64,000 bases of DNA from Chloroflexota bacterium (GCA_021787595.1 JAJYLQ010000011.1:61498-125497), one strand, 5' to 3'; shown: positions 32,287 to 41,609, counted from the first letter of the stretch. Numbers and translations are program-made. The notes: generated by a model not told the origin, from the letters alone.

Positions 32287-35076
32287 ATGGCTATAAAGAA
32301 AAAGAAAACAACCAATAAGAAAAAATCGGCTGGGGCCAAAGCCAAGAAGGTCGCGAAGGCGAAGATCGCAAAGAAGGTTGCCGCCAAAAAAGCCGTGCCT
32401 GCCAGAAGAATCGCGGCAAAGAAAATCATTGCCAAGGAAAAACCGACTAAAGTCAGCACTGCGAAGCGCGTCGCGGTGAAAGACATTTCCTACGTTCCGC
32501 AAGTCATCGAAAAGAAATGGCAGGCGAAATGGGAGAAGGACAAGCTGTATCGCGCGGCGATTGACAACAGCAAGCCCAAGCACTACGCGCTGACGATGCT
32601 GCCTTATACATCCGGCGATCTGCATTTCGGTCACTGGTATCCGATGGCGCCATCGGATGCGCGCGCCCGTTTCAAGCGCATGAACGGATACAATGTTTTG
32701 TTCCCCATCGGCTTCGACGCGTTCGGTCTGCCCGCAGAGAATGCGGCCATCAAGCGCGGCATTCATCCAAAGACATGGACCTACAAAAACATTGACAACA
32801 TGCGCCGCCAGTTGAAGAGCATGGGCAACATGTTCGATTGGAGCCGCGAGGCCATCTCGGCTGACCCTGAATACTACAAATGGACAGAATGGTTCTTTAT
32901 TCAACTGTTCAAACAGGGATTGGCTTATCGCAAGATGTCCGCGGTGGATTGGTGTCCGAAAGACAATACGACGTTAGCGCGCGAACAAGTCGTCGGCGAG
33001 AATCGCGTCTGCGAGCGTTGCGGTACGCCCGTCATCAAAAAGGATTTGGAGCAGTGGTTCTTCAAAGCCACGAAATACGCGGACGAATTACTGAACTTCG
33101 ATGAGATTGACTGGCCCGAGCGCGTCAAGACGTTGCAGACGAATTGGATCGGGCGTTCTGAGGGCGCAGAGGTCTATTTCAGAGTTGCGAGTGATCGGTC
33201 ATCAGTCCCTGCGGGCAGTAATCAGTCTGGACTGACCACTGATAACTCATCACTGATCACTGTCTTCACCACTCGTCCCGATACATTGTGGGGCGCGACG
33301 TTCATGGTCTTCGCACCGGAGCATCCGCTGGTGGACAAAGTCACCATGCCGGAGCAACGCACATCAGTGGAAGCTTATAAGACTCAAGCTGCGCGCCAAT
33401 CCGATATCGAACGCGAAGCTGTTGATAAAGAAAAGACTGGCGTGTTCACCGGCGGTTATGCCATCAATCCCGTCAACAACGAACGCATCCCAATCTGGAT
33501 CGCAGATTACGTGCTGATGAGTTATGGCACGGGCGCGATCATGGCCGTCCCGGCGCACGACGAACGTGACTTTGCGTTCGCTAAAAAGTATGATCTGCCC
33601 ATCGTCGAAGTGATCAAACCCGACCCCTCACCCCTGCGCCCCTCTCCCGGTGGGAGCCCCACGGGGGTGCTTCGCGAAGGGGATGGGGGTGAGGGCAGCA
33701 CAATACCAGCCGCATATGCTGGCGCGGGCGTGATGGTCAACTCCGGGCCGTTCGACGGGACAAAAGTCAATACAGAAAAAGGCAGGAAGAATCCCGGCGT
33801 CAGTAAAGTCATTGACTGGCTGGCAAGCCAGGGCATCGGAAAAGAAGCGGTCAATTATCGCTATCGCGATTGGTTGATCTCGCGCCAGCGTTATTGGGGC
33901 GCGCCCATCCCGATGGTCTATTGCGAAAAGCACGGATGGAATCCCGTGCCGGAGGATCAACTGCCGGTGCTATTGCCGGACGATGTGGAGTGGAAGCCGA
34001 CGGGCGAGTCGCCTTTGAAACTGCATCCGACGTGGAAGAACACCACCTGCCCGGTGTGCGGCGAACCTGCGGTACGCGAAACGGACACGATGGACACGTT
34101 CATGTGCTCATCGTGGTATCACCTGCGCTATTTGAGTCCGCATTACGACAAAGGCCCGTTCGATCCGAAAGAGTACGATTATTGGATGCCCGTTGACACG
34201 TACACGGGCGGCATCGAACATGCAACGATGCACTTGCTGTACACGCGTTTCTTCCATAAGGCATTGCGCGACGCCGGCATCGTTGAAGGTAACGAGCCGA
34301 TGATGCAGTTACGGAACCAGGGCATCATCCTAGGCGCGGACAACGAGAAGATGTCGAAGAGCCGCGGCAATGTGGTCGCGCCCGATGAACTGGTGGCCCA
34401 GCACGGCACGGACGCGCTGCGGACGTATTTGATGTTCGCCTATCGCTGGCAGGAAGGCGGCCCGTGGAACTCACAGGGCATTGATGGAACCGCGCGCTGG
34501 CTGCGTCGCGTGTGGACTCTATTCACGGATCGGCCCGAGCGGAGGCTGAGCTTGTCGAAGCAGCAGTCGAAGGCCAGCGAAGACGTGAAGCGGACTCTGC
34601 GCCGACGCGTCCACCAAACCCTAAAGCGCATCACGCGCGACTTTGAGAATTTCGAGTTCAACACCATCATCTCGTCGCTGATGGAATTGCTGAACGAGAT
34701 GTACAAGGCGCGTGAAGCGGAAGCCGTTGGAAATCCCGAATGGAACGAGGCGACCGAAATCTATTTGAAGATGCTGGCGCCCGTCGCGCCGCACATCGCT
34801 GAAGAGCTGTGGACGAATCAACTGGGCAAGCCGTATTCAGTCCACCAGCAATCCTGGCCCCAAGTTGACGAAGAAGCCGCGAAGGAAGATATGATCGAAA
34901 TCCCGGTCCAGGTCAACGGCAAAGTGCGTGACCGCGTGCTGGTCTCTGCAGAAGCGGATGAAGATGAGATCAAATCCACCGCGCTGGCGAGTGAAGTCGT
35001 CCAGAAATACATGGAAGGCAAAGCTCCGAAGAAAGTGATCGTGGCACAAAAGAGATTGGTAAGCGTGGTCGTTTAA
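32287..35076 (+). CDS. leuS: Leucyl-tRNA synthetase with a lysine-rich N-terminal tail and in-frame repeat insertions
   Basis: 929 residues. The enzyme charges tRNA-Leu. Class I motifs are H113-F-G-H116 in SGDLHFGHW and K688-M-S-K-S692. The editing domain holds TVFTTRPDTLWGATF, and a zinc-type WCP...CERCG pair is present. Two features are unusual. Residues 1-62 are a Lys/Ala-rich histone-H1-like tail (AKAKKVAKAKIAKKVAAKKA). Three segments absent from standard LeuRS are encoded by dispersed repeats: about 301-325, 445-472 and 749-765. ATG 32287 has GAGG at good spacing. Expression is controlled by the T-box upstream. Confidence 0.95.
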   Translation: MAIKKKKTTNKKKSAGAKAKKVAKAKIAKKVAAKKAVPARRIAAKKIIAKEKPTKVSTAKRVAVKDISYVPQVIEKKWQAKWEKDKLYRAAIDNSKPKHYALTMLPYTSGDLHFGHWYPMAPSDARARFKRMNGYNVLFPIGFDAFGLPAENAAIKRGIHPKTWTYKNIDNMRRQLKSMGNMFDWSREAISADPEYYKWTEWFFIQLFKQGLAYRKMSAVDWCPKDNTTLAREQVVGENRVCERCGTPVIKKDLEQWFFKATKYADELLNFDEIDWPERVKTLQTNWIGRSEGAEVYFRVASDRSSVPAGSNQSGLTTDNSSLITVFTTRPDTLWGATFMVFAPEHPLVDKVTMPEQRTSVEAYKTQAARQSDIEREAVDKEKTGVFTGGYAINPVNNERIPIWIADYVLMSYGTGAIMAVPAHDERDFAFAKKYDLPIVEVIKPDPSPLRPSPGGSPTGVLREGDGGEGSTIPAAYAGAGVMVNSGPFDGTKVNTEKGRKNPGVSKVIDWLASQGIGKEAVNYRYRDWLISRQRYWGAPIPMVYCEKHGWNPVPEDQLPVLLPDDVEWKPTGESPLKLHPTWKNTTCPVCGEPAVRETDTMDTFMCSSWYHLRYLSPHYDKGPFDPKEYDYWMPVDTYTGGIEHATMHLLYTRFFHKALRDAGIVEGNEPMMQLRNQGIILGADNEKMSKSRGNVVAPDELVAQHGTDALRTYLMFAYRWQEGGPWNSQGIDGTARWLRRVWTLFTDRPERRLSLSKQQSKASEDVKRTLRRRVHQTLKRITRDFENFEFNTIISSLMELLNEMYKAREAEAVGNPEWNEATEIYLKMLAPVAPHIAEELWTNQLGKPYSVHQQSWPQVDEEAAKEDMIEIPVQVNGKVRDRVLVSAEADEDEIKSTALASEVVQKYMEGKAPKKVIVAQKRLVSVVV

Positions 35077-35080
35077 TTGG

Positions 35081-35140
35081 GTAGGGGCACAGCAGGACAA
35101 CCTATCAACTCTATCCTCAATCGATCCGCTGTGCCCCTAC
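35081..35140. repeat. GTAGGGGCACAGC...GCTGTGCCCCTAC long-loop palindrome
   Basis: Perfect 13-bp arms at 35081-35093 and 35128-35140 around a loop of about 34 nt, directly after the leuS stop. It is the same family as 15959-16013. A short TTTGCTTTTC follows, so it may also help end leuS transcription. Confidence 0.75.
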
Positions 35141-35170
35141 TTTGCTTTTCCATTGGGATATACTTGTCCA

Positions 35171-36727
35171 ATGGCCGCAAAACCAGATCATCATTCCAGC
35201 GGAATTCGCGTGGCTGAGTTGATGGCCGCGCTTTCCGTTGCGACCGACCTGGGCATGGGACAGCCGTTGGAATTCGCGATGCGATCCTGTATCACGGCGG
35301 TTCGATTGGGGGAAAAGCTGGGTTTCAATGACGAAGACTTGCGGGCGGTCTATTATCAATCTCTGCTTCGTTATATTGGATGCAATGCGGAAACGTATCT
35401 GCTTGCCGCGGTGTTCGGTGACGAGTTGACCTTTCGCACCAACGTCATCCATGCAGATCAGACCAGCCTGAACTACATGCGTCAAGTGGTGGAAGCGATC
35501 CGCTCGGCAAATTCAAATATGGGGCCACTCGGCATTTTGCAATCCGTTGCCAGCGGATTGATCGAAGCCCGCCAATTTACGGAAGGATTTTTCAGCGGTC
35601 ATTGCGAAGTCGCTGAACGCCTGGCCCAGCGCTTATTCCTTGAACCAAAAATTGTACATGGCATCAAACAAGTCTATGCCCGTTGGGATGGCAAGGGCAT
35701 TCCCGCGATAAAAGGGGAAGAGATCGCGCCGGGTATGCTGGTAGTGTCGCTGGCGCAAGACGCTGTTTTCATTGCGCAACTCGACGGAGTGGACTCTTCC
35801 ATTCGATTGATTCAGCAGCGCAAAGGAAGCATGTATGCCCCCAAACACGTTGAGGCGTTCGCTCGCCACGCAAAAGAATTGCTGAATGATAACAGTGAAA
35901 GTTGGGAGACCGTTCTCAACATGGAACCCGGTGAAAAACAATATCTCACCGAAGCCGGGTTTGAATCCGCATGTGAGGCGATTGCAGATTTTACCGATAT
36001 CAAGTCGCCGTATTTGCTCGGACATTCGTCGGGAATAGCGCGGACGGCTGAATCAGCCGCGCGGAAGGCTGGTTTATCGGAGGCTGCTATCAGCGAAGTC
36101 CGACGCGCCGCGTTGCTGCATGACATTGGCCGCGTGGGCGTGTCCGCGGGAATTTGGGGGAAACGGAATCCGCTCATCGTATCCGAGTGGGAAAAGATTC
36201 ATCTGCATCCATACTACACCGAGCGGGTGTTCTCGCGTTCTGAAAAACTTTCGCCGCTCGGAAAGCTGGCTTCGACGCACCACGAACGTCTGGACGGAAG
36301 CGGTTATCATCGCGGCGCGACTTCGACGATGTTGACTCAAGCTGCGAAAATTCTTGCCGCGTCGGATGTCTATCACGCCATGCTGGAAGCCAGGCCGCAT
36401 CGTCCCGCGCTCGAAGTGGATGAGGCTTCCGAAAAGCTTTTGAACGAAGCCCGCGCTGGCCGCCTCGATCAAGATGCGGTCCATGCGGTGCTTTCATCGC
36501 AAGGACGGCGTGTCTTGGCTCGAAAAAGTTTTCCCGCCGGATTGAGCGAACGTGAAGTGGATGTATTGCGATTGATCGCGCGCGGTCGCACCATCAAAGA
36601 GATGGGCAAGCAATTGACGATTTCGCCGAAGACCGTGGACAGTCATATCCAGCATATTTATAACAAGATCAACGTCAGCACCCGCGCCGCCGCGACGTTG
36701 TTTGCAATGGAGAATCGGTTGTTATAA
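35171..36727 (+). CDS. HD/HD-GYP-like phosphohydrolase domain protein with LuxR-type DNA-binding domain
   Basis: 518 residues. An N-terminal HD-like half (GHCEVAERLAQRLF, then WDGKGIP) is followed by a second HD domain with ALLHDIGRVGV near residue 316 and STHHERLDGSGYHRG. That resembles HD-GYP cyclic-di-GMP phosphodiesterases, although GYHRG replaces GYP. The C-terminal ~65 residues are a LuxR helix-turn-helix (LSEREVDVLRLIARGRTIKE, then KTVDSHIQHIYNKI). The protein would link a nucleotide-second-messenger or metal-dependent hydrolase activity to transcription control. ATG 35171 is used; an in-frame TTG lies 18 nt upstream. It is a stand-alone gene. Confidence 0.85.
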   Translation: MAAKPDHHSSGIRVAELMAALSVATDLGMGQPLEFAMRSCITAVRLGEKLGFNDEDLRAVYYQSLLRYIGCNAETYLLAAVFGDELTFRTNVIHADQTSLNYMRQVVEAIRSANSNMGPLGILQSVASGLIEARQFTEGFFSGHCEVAERLAQRLFLEPKIVHGIKQVYARWDGKGIPAIKGEEIAPGMLVVSLAQDAVFIAQLDGVDSSIRLIQQRKGSMYAPKHVEAFARHAKELLNDNSESWETVLNMEPGEKQYLTEAGFESACEAIADFTDIKSPYLLGHSSGIARTAESAARKAGLSEAAISEVRRAALLHDIGRVGVSAGIWGKRNPLIVSEWEKIHLHPYYTERVFSRSEKLSPLGKLASTHHERLDGSGYHRGATSTMLTQAAKILAASDVYHAMLEARPHRPALEVDEASEKLLNEARAGRLDQDAVHAVLSSQGRRVLARKSFPAGLSEREVDVLRLIARGRTIKEMGKQLTISPKTVDSHIQHIYNKINVSTRAAATLFAMENRLL

Positions 36728-36878
36728 ATCGAGGGTGCGTCGCACTTTGCTGAACAGGATTCTCCTGTCGTGGAGGTGCGACGCACTCGCATACGGGGAG
36801 CAAAAATCGGGAGTTCTCCCGATGTAATTCGAATCAGGAATGTGTATAGTGGGAAAAACTCAAGAAGGAGAATATCCC

Positions 36879-37256
36879 ATGAAACTCAAATTATTGCTTT
36901 CCATCTCTGCAATCTACATGGCTCTGCTTGGGCTCGGATTCATCTTTGCGCCGCAAGCCATCGGCATTGGTGCGGTTCCAGCAGACGCCTCCGCGGCGCT
37001 GATCGCGTATCTGCGCGTGTTTGGCAGCACCTTCATCGCCATTGCCCTGATGAACTGGATGGCTCGCAACGCGGAACCTTCCACGGCGCTGAATGCCATC
37101 GTGCTTGCCAATATCGTTGGGTTTGGCAGCGCGGGACTTTTGGATGTGTGGGGGTTATTCAGCGGCGCGCGTCAGTTGGCGATTGTGTTTGCTGCTATAC
37201 ATTTGATCATCGCAATTGCTTTCTTTTTGACAGAGCGCACAACTATGACTCAATAA
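36879..37256 (+). CDS. Small four-helix membrane protein
   Basis: 125 residues with about four hydrophobic helices: LLSISAIYMALLGLGFIF, AYLRVFGSTFIAIALMNWMA, AIVLANIVGFGSAGLLDVWG and LAIVFAAIHLIIAIAFFL. It resembles the DUF4345-like group of small membrane proteins, function unknown. AAGGAG lies well placed before ATG 36879. A very strong bidirectional terminator follows. The spacer 36728-36878 contains a GTGCGTCGCAC/GTGCGACGCAC inverted repeat. Confidence 0.72.
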   Translation: MKLKLLLSISAIYMALLGLGFIFAPQAIGIGAVPADASAALIAYLRVFGSTFIAIALMNWMARNAEPSTALNAIVLANIVGFGSAGLLDVWGLFSGARQLAIVFAAIHLIIAIAFFLTERTTMTQ

Positions 37257-37284
37257 AAGTACGAACCGAGTTCGATAGATAGAT

Positions 37285-37322
37285 AAGGCTCCTGCGAGTC
37301 GCAAGACTCGCAGGAGCCTTTT
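37285..37322. terminator. Bidirectional terminator between convergent genes
   Basis: Perfect 16-bp stem AAGGCTCCTGCGAGTC (37285-37300), loop GCAA, GACTCGCAGGAGCCTT (37305-37320), with A/T-rich flanks on both sides. It serves the membrane-protein gene on the left and the aldo/keto reductase gene on the right. Confidence 0.9.
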
Positions 37323-37344
37323 GTCTTCTTTGATCGAGTTAAAT

Positions 37345-38316
37345 TTACCACGCGTACGCTTCAGGCGCTTCGCCGCCGGGACCAGGCCAAATCTCGTCTA
37401 TCTTCTTCAACTCATCTTTCGAGAACTTGATCTTGAAGGCGCGCAGCGCGCCGGTCAAATGATCCATGACGCGCGGTCCGATGATCGGCGCGGTCACAAC
37501 GGGATTCTTCAACAGCCACGCCAATGCCGCATCCGCGGGACGTTCGCCTTTGGCTTTGCAGAATTTTTCCCACGCTTCGAGTTTGGCGCGCTTCCTTTTG
37601 ATTTCATTCTGCGTATCCTTGCTGGCGCGGCGCCCCTCCTTGATCTTTTGCAGAACGCCGCCAAGCAATCCGCCCGAGAGCGGACTCCACGGGATGAGTC
37701 CCAGCCCGTAGTCTTTGCAAGCCGGTATCACTTCCAGTTCGATCATGCGGTCATTCAGATTGTAAAGACTCTGCTCGCTCACGAGTCCCAGAAAATGACG
37801 CGCCTTCGCCGCTTCCTGTGCTTTGGCAATATGCCAGCCTGCAAAGTTCGATGAACCAACGTAAAGCACTTTGCCTTGCTGCACGAGCACTTCCATCGCC
37901 TGCCAGATTTCCTCCCACGGGGCAAGACGGTAGATGTGGTGCATCTGGTACAGGTCAATGTGATCGGTATGCAGGCGTTTGAGCGACGCCTCGCACGCCG
38001 CGCGAATGTGCAGCGCAGACAGCCTCGATTGATTGGGCCAGTCGCTGATGTGGCCGTAGACCTTGGTGGCGATGACCGTCTTCTCGCGCCGGCCTCCGCC
38101 TTGAGCGAACCAGCGCCCGATGATGCTTTCTGTAACGCCCTCACCGCGCGGCCGGCCATAAACATTGGCGGTATCGAAGAAGTTGATGCCGAGATCGTGA
38201 GCCTTGTCCAGGATGGCGAACGCATCTTCCTCGCTTGTATGCGTGCCGAAGTTCATCGTCCCCAGACAGAAACGCGAAACCGTGAGGCCGGTGCGGCCAA
38301 GTTGTGTGTATTCCAT
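37345..38316 (-). CDS. Aldo/keto reductase
   Basis: A 323-residue TIM-barrel oxidoreductase. The catalytic tetrad is visible: D48 (NFFDTAN), Y53 (NVYGRPRGEG), K85 (IATKVYG) and H126 (YQMHHIYR). The NADPH-binding segment near VTAPIIGPRVMDHL matches the family. It reduces aldehydes or ketones; the substrate is unknown. GGAGA lies just upstream of ATG 38316. It is stand-alone and convergent with the preceding gene. Confidence 0.92.
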   Translation of the reverse strand: MEYTQLGRTGLTVSRFCLGTMNFGTHTSEEDAFAILDKAHDLGINFFDTANVYGRPRGEGVTESIIGRWFAQGGGRREKTVIATKVYGHISDWPNQSRLSALHIRAACEASLKRLHTDHIDLYQMHHIYRLAPWEEIWQAMEVLVQQGKVLYVGSSNFAGWHIAKAQEAAKARHFLGLVSEQSLYNLNDRMIELEVIPACKDYGLGLIPWSPLSGGLLGGVLQKIKEGRRASKDTQNEIKRKRAKLEAWEKFCKAKGERPADAALAWLLKNPVVTAPIIGPRVMDHLTGALRAFKIKFSKDELKKIDEIWPGPGGEAPEAYAW

Positions 38317-38368
38317 GTGTTCTCCTGTAGTATTATTTGGTAATGATCAAATTGAGGTGATACTGTCC

Positions 38369-38395
38369 GCAGCGCAAGATAGCCTCTTGCGCTGC
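38369..38395. repeat. Perfect 11-bp hairpin GCAGCGCAAGA/TCTTGCGCTGC
   Basis: GCAGCGCAAGA (38369-38379), loop TAGCC, TCTTGCGCTGC (38385-38395). It lies in the 245-bp spacer between two divergent genes, with no T run. It could be a repeat or an mRNA leader hairpin of the small gene at 38562. Confidence 0.55.
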
Positions 38396-38561
38396 GTCAC
38401 TTATCACAATACCACTACCGCATATTCTTCGATTCTACGACAGAAATATTATCGCAGGAGTCGCGATATGGTATATATCATCACTGCCTTGCGGCTCAAA
38501 TGAGACGGATGCTTACCTGCCCATTTTTCTTCTATAATTAGCGTCGAGACAGGAGTGTGCC

Positions 38562-38777
38562 ATGAAAACCATAAAATTTATGGTCGCCACCGATCCGGCA
38601 CTTTATGATCCGGATGCAACGCCGCAGGACGCGCAGGAGTTCGCGACATTCGCTTATCAATATTTGCAGAGACAGGGCTATGACCAGGTCGAGATCGAAT
38701 TCGTGGAAAGGTATCCCAGCGCGGATACGCAGGCTGTTCTCAGAAAGGAAGTCTGGTTGGCATATCGAGGAAATTAG
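38562..38777 (+). CDS. Small conserved-looking hypothetical protein
   Basis: 71 residues, mixed alpha/beta and acidic (MVATDPALYDPDATPQDAQE, then YLQRQGYDQVEIEFVERYP). The gene is well formed, with AGGAG 8 nt before ATG 38562 and a TATAAT at 38533-38538. I recognise no family. No membrane segment or signal is present. The downstream neighbour is on the other strand. Confidence 0.6.
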   Translation: MKTIKFMVATDPALYDPDATPQDAQEFATFAYQYLQRQGYDQVEIEFVERYPSADTQAVLRKEVWLAYRGN

Positions 38778-38897
38778 GCCATTGTTATATGAGCGGAATC
38801 AAAATCTCGCAGACGAATACGAAATGTCGTCGGCAGGATTTTGTTTTCGGACTCTGGATTACGAAACTCGAGCCATTCCAACTCTGGCAGTCTCCGA

Positions 38898-40391
38898 TCA
38901 TGCGGCGCACATTCCCAGATCATCCAAAATCCGTTCCGCGGCGAGACGGGCGGAAACCAACGCGGTCGGAATCCCGGTGCCGGGACGCGTGCTTGCTCCG
39001 ACAAAATACAAATTGTGGTAGCGCGCATGGCGGTTCGATGGGCGAAAGTAACCAAGTTGCGTCAGGTTGTGGCACAGCCCGTGTGTGGAGCCTTTCATCA
39101 GGTTGTAGCGCTTGCGCCACGAAAGCGGCGTGAAGTTGATTTCGAACTTGATGTGCGATTCCAAATCTGTGATGCCGAGCGTTTTCAATCGTCGAAACAC
39201 ATGCTGGCGTGCTTGATCGCGAAGCGTCTCCCAATCTTGTTCACCGTTTCCACTCAAATGTCCAACGGGCACGATGGCAGTCAACGTATCCTCGCCCGCC
39301 GGGGCCATGGACGGATCGAGCCGCGCCGGCGCATGAACATACAGGCTGGGATTTTCCGGCAGCGTCAAATCGTCCATGATGCTCTCGAAGTTCTCGCGAT
39401 AATCGTCCGCTAAAAATAATGTGTGCGGGGACAGCGCTTCATAAGCCTTGTCCACGCCCCAAAAGAAACTGACCACCGAACACGAGAAGCGTTTGTGTTC
39501 AAGTTGTTTGACTGTGCCATCCTGCGGAAGCAGATCGTGGTAGACGTAAGGCAGGTCGGCGTTGGCGAGGATGACATCCGCATCCAGCCTCCGGCCATCA
39601 GCCAGTTCCACACCCCGCGCCTTTTCTCCGCTGACGTCAATCTGCGCCGCGCTCGCATCGTAGACAAATTCCACGCCGGCGGCTTCGGCGATTTCCATCA
39701 GCGCGTCCACGATGCGGCGCATCCCGCCTTTGGGATACCAGACGCCGTGAGCCAGCTCCGTGTACGGCATCATCGAAAACGTCGCCGGCGCCTCGTACGG
39801 ACTCAATCCCATGTACACGTCCTGGAACGTGAACGCAGCCTTCAGCCGCGGATCGTCGAAGTACGCCGACATGTTGCGGTAATGTCCGATGAAAGGTTTG
39901 AGTTGAAACAAGAGCGGAAGATTGCTGAGTGTGAAGAAATCAGATGCCTTGCGAAAATCTTTGTTCACCAAACGGTCAATGCCCAGATGATAGTGACGAT
40001 GACCTTCTTCCAGATAACGCAGGAATCCAAGATAGCTTCTTGGTTCAATTGTCTCCAACTGTTCGCGCATCGCGTTCAAATCAGACGTCAGGGATAACTT
40101 TCCGCCATCGTCGAAAATCAAATGATACGTCGGGTCGACGCGTTGAAGCTGGAGCATCTCACGGGCGGAATATCCCAGCGCGGCAAACTCGGCGTCATAC
40201 AGCAGCGGCATGACCAGCAGAGTTGGGCCGGTGTCGAAATGATGTCCCTCGCGACTAATGCGGTCACAGCGTCCGCCGGGACGCGAATTTTTTTCGAGCA
40301 CAGTGACATGCAATCCGTGTCGAGCGAGGCGCGCCGCGGCGGCAATCCCGCCCACGCCCGCGCCGATGATAATGATTGAAGGTGTTTTCAT
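38898..40391 (-). CDS. crtI: Phytoene desaturase-type carotenoid oxidoreductase (CrtI family)
   Basis: A 497-residue FAD enzyme. The N-terminal dinucleotide-binding motif is GAGVGGIAAAARLARHG, followed by VLEKNSRPGGRCDR. The C-terminal signature NLYFVGASTRPGTGIPTALV, with a trailing SARLAAERIL, is diagnostic of the bacterial phytoene desaturase family. It desaturates (or isomerises or oxygenates) a C40 or C30 carotenoid at the membrane. It lies downstream of the phytoene-synthase-like gene on the same strand, a two-gene carotenoid unit split by a repeat element. Confidence 0.92.
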   Translation of the reverse strand: MKTPSIIIIGAGVGGIAAAARLARHGLHVTVLEKNSRPGGRCDRISREGHHFDTGPTLLVMPLLYDAEFAALGYSAREMLQLQRVDPTYHLIFDDGGKLSLTSDLNAMREQLETIEPRSYLGFLRYLEEGHRHYHLGIDRLVNKDFRKASDFFTLSNLPLLFQLKPFIGHYRNMSAYFDDPRLKAAFTFQDVYMGLSPYEAPATFSMMPYTELAHGVWYPKGGMRRIVDALMEIAEAAGVEFVYDASAAQIDVSGEKARGVELADGRRLDADVILANADLPYVYHDLLPQDGTVKQLEHKRFSCSVVSFFWGVDKAYEALSPHTLFLADDYRENFESIMDDLTLPENPSLYVHAPARLDPSMAPAGEDTLTAIVPVGHLSGNGEQDWETLRDQARQHVFRRLKTLGITDLESHIKFEINFTPLSWRKRYNLMKGSTHGLCHNLTQLGYFRPSNRHARYHNLYFVGASTRPGTGIPTALVSARLAAERILDDLGMCAA

Positions 40392-40403
40392 TTTGTATCT
40401 TTC

Positions 40404-40546
40404 ATGTTATTGCGAGGAGTGGCGCTTTAGCGCCACGACGAAGCACTGCGTTCTCTCAGTGTGGCAATCTCCTTTTCCGAGGAGATTTGCTTCGTGGCGC
40501 CAAGTCGAAGATCCCGCACACGCGGGGGCGGCACTCGCAATGACAT
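40404..40546. mobile_element. MITE-like element between crtB and crtI
   Basis: Ends ATGTTATTGCGAG and CTCGCAATGACAT are inverted repeats (12 of 13). The interior contains GTGGCGCTTTAGCGCCACGA and GGCAATCTCCTTTTCC. There is no coding capacity. Its right end overlaps the crtB stop region at 40546. It interrupts a likely operon, so it might affect crtI expression. Confidence 0.7.
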
Positions 40547-41469
40547 TATTGTTGTGGAATAAAAGCCTGCGACATTGCCGACAATCCCATATTCAAGGCT
40601 GATATAAAGCTCTTGCATTCGGGATACGCGCGCCGCAAACGATAACCATCGCGCTCGATGGCTGATAACACGCTTTCGAAACGCATAGCGTACGCAAAGC
40701 CTGCGATGCGGCAGCGCGGATTCTCGACGCGGGCGAGATAACGCCGTCCGGCGCTGAAGCAGGCCCGGGCGAGTCCGACGCGGTCTTTGATCCATTTTCG
40801 ATAGGCTTCGCTTTCCACGTCGCGCGGGTCAATATGATACATATCAACTACTTCGCGCGGAATGTTGAAGTAACCCGCTTGGATGTCGTCCAGCGTGTCG
40901 CGCAGCATGTGCGTGATATGCGCCGCGCTGACGGCAAGATAACGCGTTTCGTCCTGCGGCGATTTGCATTGATGCCCAATGAAATAGTGCATGGCTTCGG
41001 TGACTGCGGTCGCAAGATTGCGCGTGTACTCATCCAGTTCGTTGGCGGATATCAATCGGCCGCGGCGTTCGGCGTCGAAGGCCATGACCGCCACCATGTG
41101 ATGGAGGTAGGACCACAAACCGCTTCGCTCCCCGCGCTCGGAGCGGACCAACTCCACAAGCATCGTTTCTTCATCCGATGCGTGACGCGGCCACTCGCCG
41201 CGGGAACAGCGCTCTATCAACGCCTGCTGGTGTCCTACAAAAGAAAGGCGTTCGCGTTTGGACATCCCGTTTTCGTCGAGCTGGTCGTCCACCCAACGGA
41301 AATAAGCATACGCTCGATAGGCATCCGCGACACGGTCGCGATCCACAAGCAGACGGATGGTGTAATCGGTTTGTTTGCTCGCTGAACGAGTGATCGTAGA
41401 AGCGAAGGGAGAATCTGATGCCTTGCTTTCAAACTTCAGTCCCTCAGCCCTCAAGATTAAGTCAGACAT
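40546..41469 (-). CDS. crtB: Phytoene/squalene synthase family protein (CrtB-like)
   Basis: 307 residues. The two Asp-rich substrate-binding motifs of head-to-head prenyl synthases are present: YFRWVDDQLDE (DDxxDE type) and MLRDTLDDIQAGYFNIP (DxxDD type). It condenses two prenyl diphosphates to phytoene or a C30 analogue, the first committed carotenoid step. ATG 41469 is chosen because AAGGA lies just upstream. An upstream in-frame extension has no ribosome site. It is followed by crtI on the same strand. Confidence 0.9.
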   Translation of the reverse strand: MSDLILRAEGLKFESKASDSPFASTITRSASKQTDYTIRLLVDRDRVADAYRAYAYFRWVDDQLDENGMSKRERLSFVGHQQALIERCSRGEWPRHASDEETMLVELVRSERGERSGLWSYLHHMVAVMAFDAERRGRLISANELDEYTRNLATAVTEAMHYFIGHQCKSPQDETRYLAVSAAHITHMLRDTLDDIQAGYFNIPREVVDMYHIDPRDVESEAYRKWIKDRVGLARACFSAGRRYLARVENPRCRIAGFAYAMRFESVLSAIERDGYRLRRAYPECKSFISALNMGLSAMSQAFIPQQ

Positions 41470-41581
41470 GTTTTCCTTCACAACCTGCTTTTCAAAATCG
41501 TCACCAATATGTACGGCAGTTTCTTCTTGAGGTTTCAACGATCCATACTTCAACGCGGATAGTCTGGCTTCCTGAAAATAA

Positions 41582-41609
41582 AAAACTCCCCGCCCGCACG
41601 GGGAGTTTT
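41582..41609. terminator. Intrinsic terminator downstream of the CAP-domain gene
   Basis: An 11-bp stem AAAACTCCCCG (41582-41592) and CGGGGAGTTTT (41599-41609) with A/T-rich flanks. A second hairpin, CCTGTC-TCATC-GGACAGG, follows at about 41613-41630. Confidence 0.8.
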
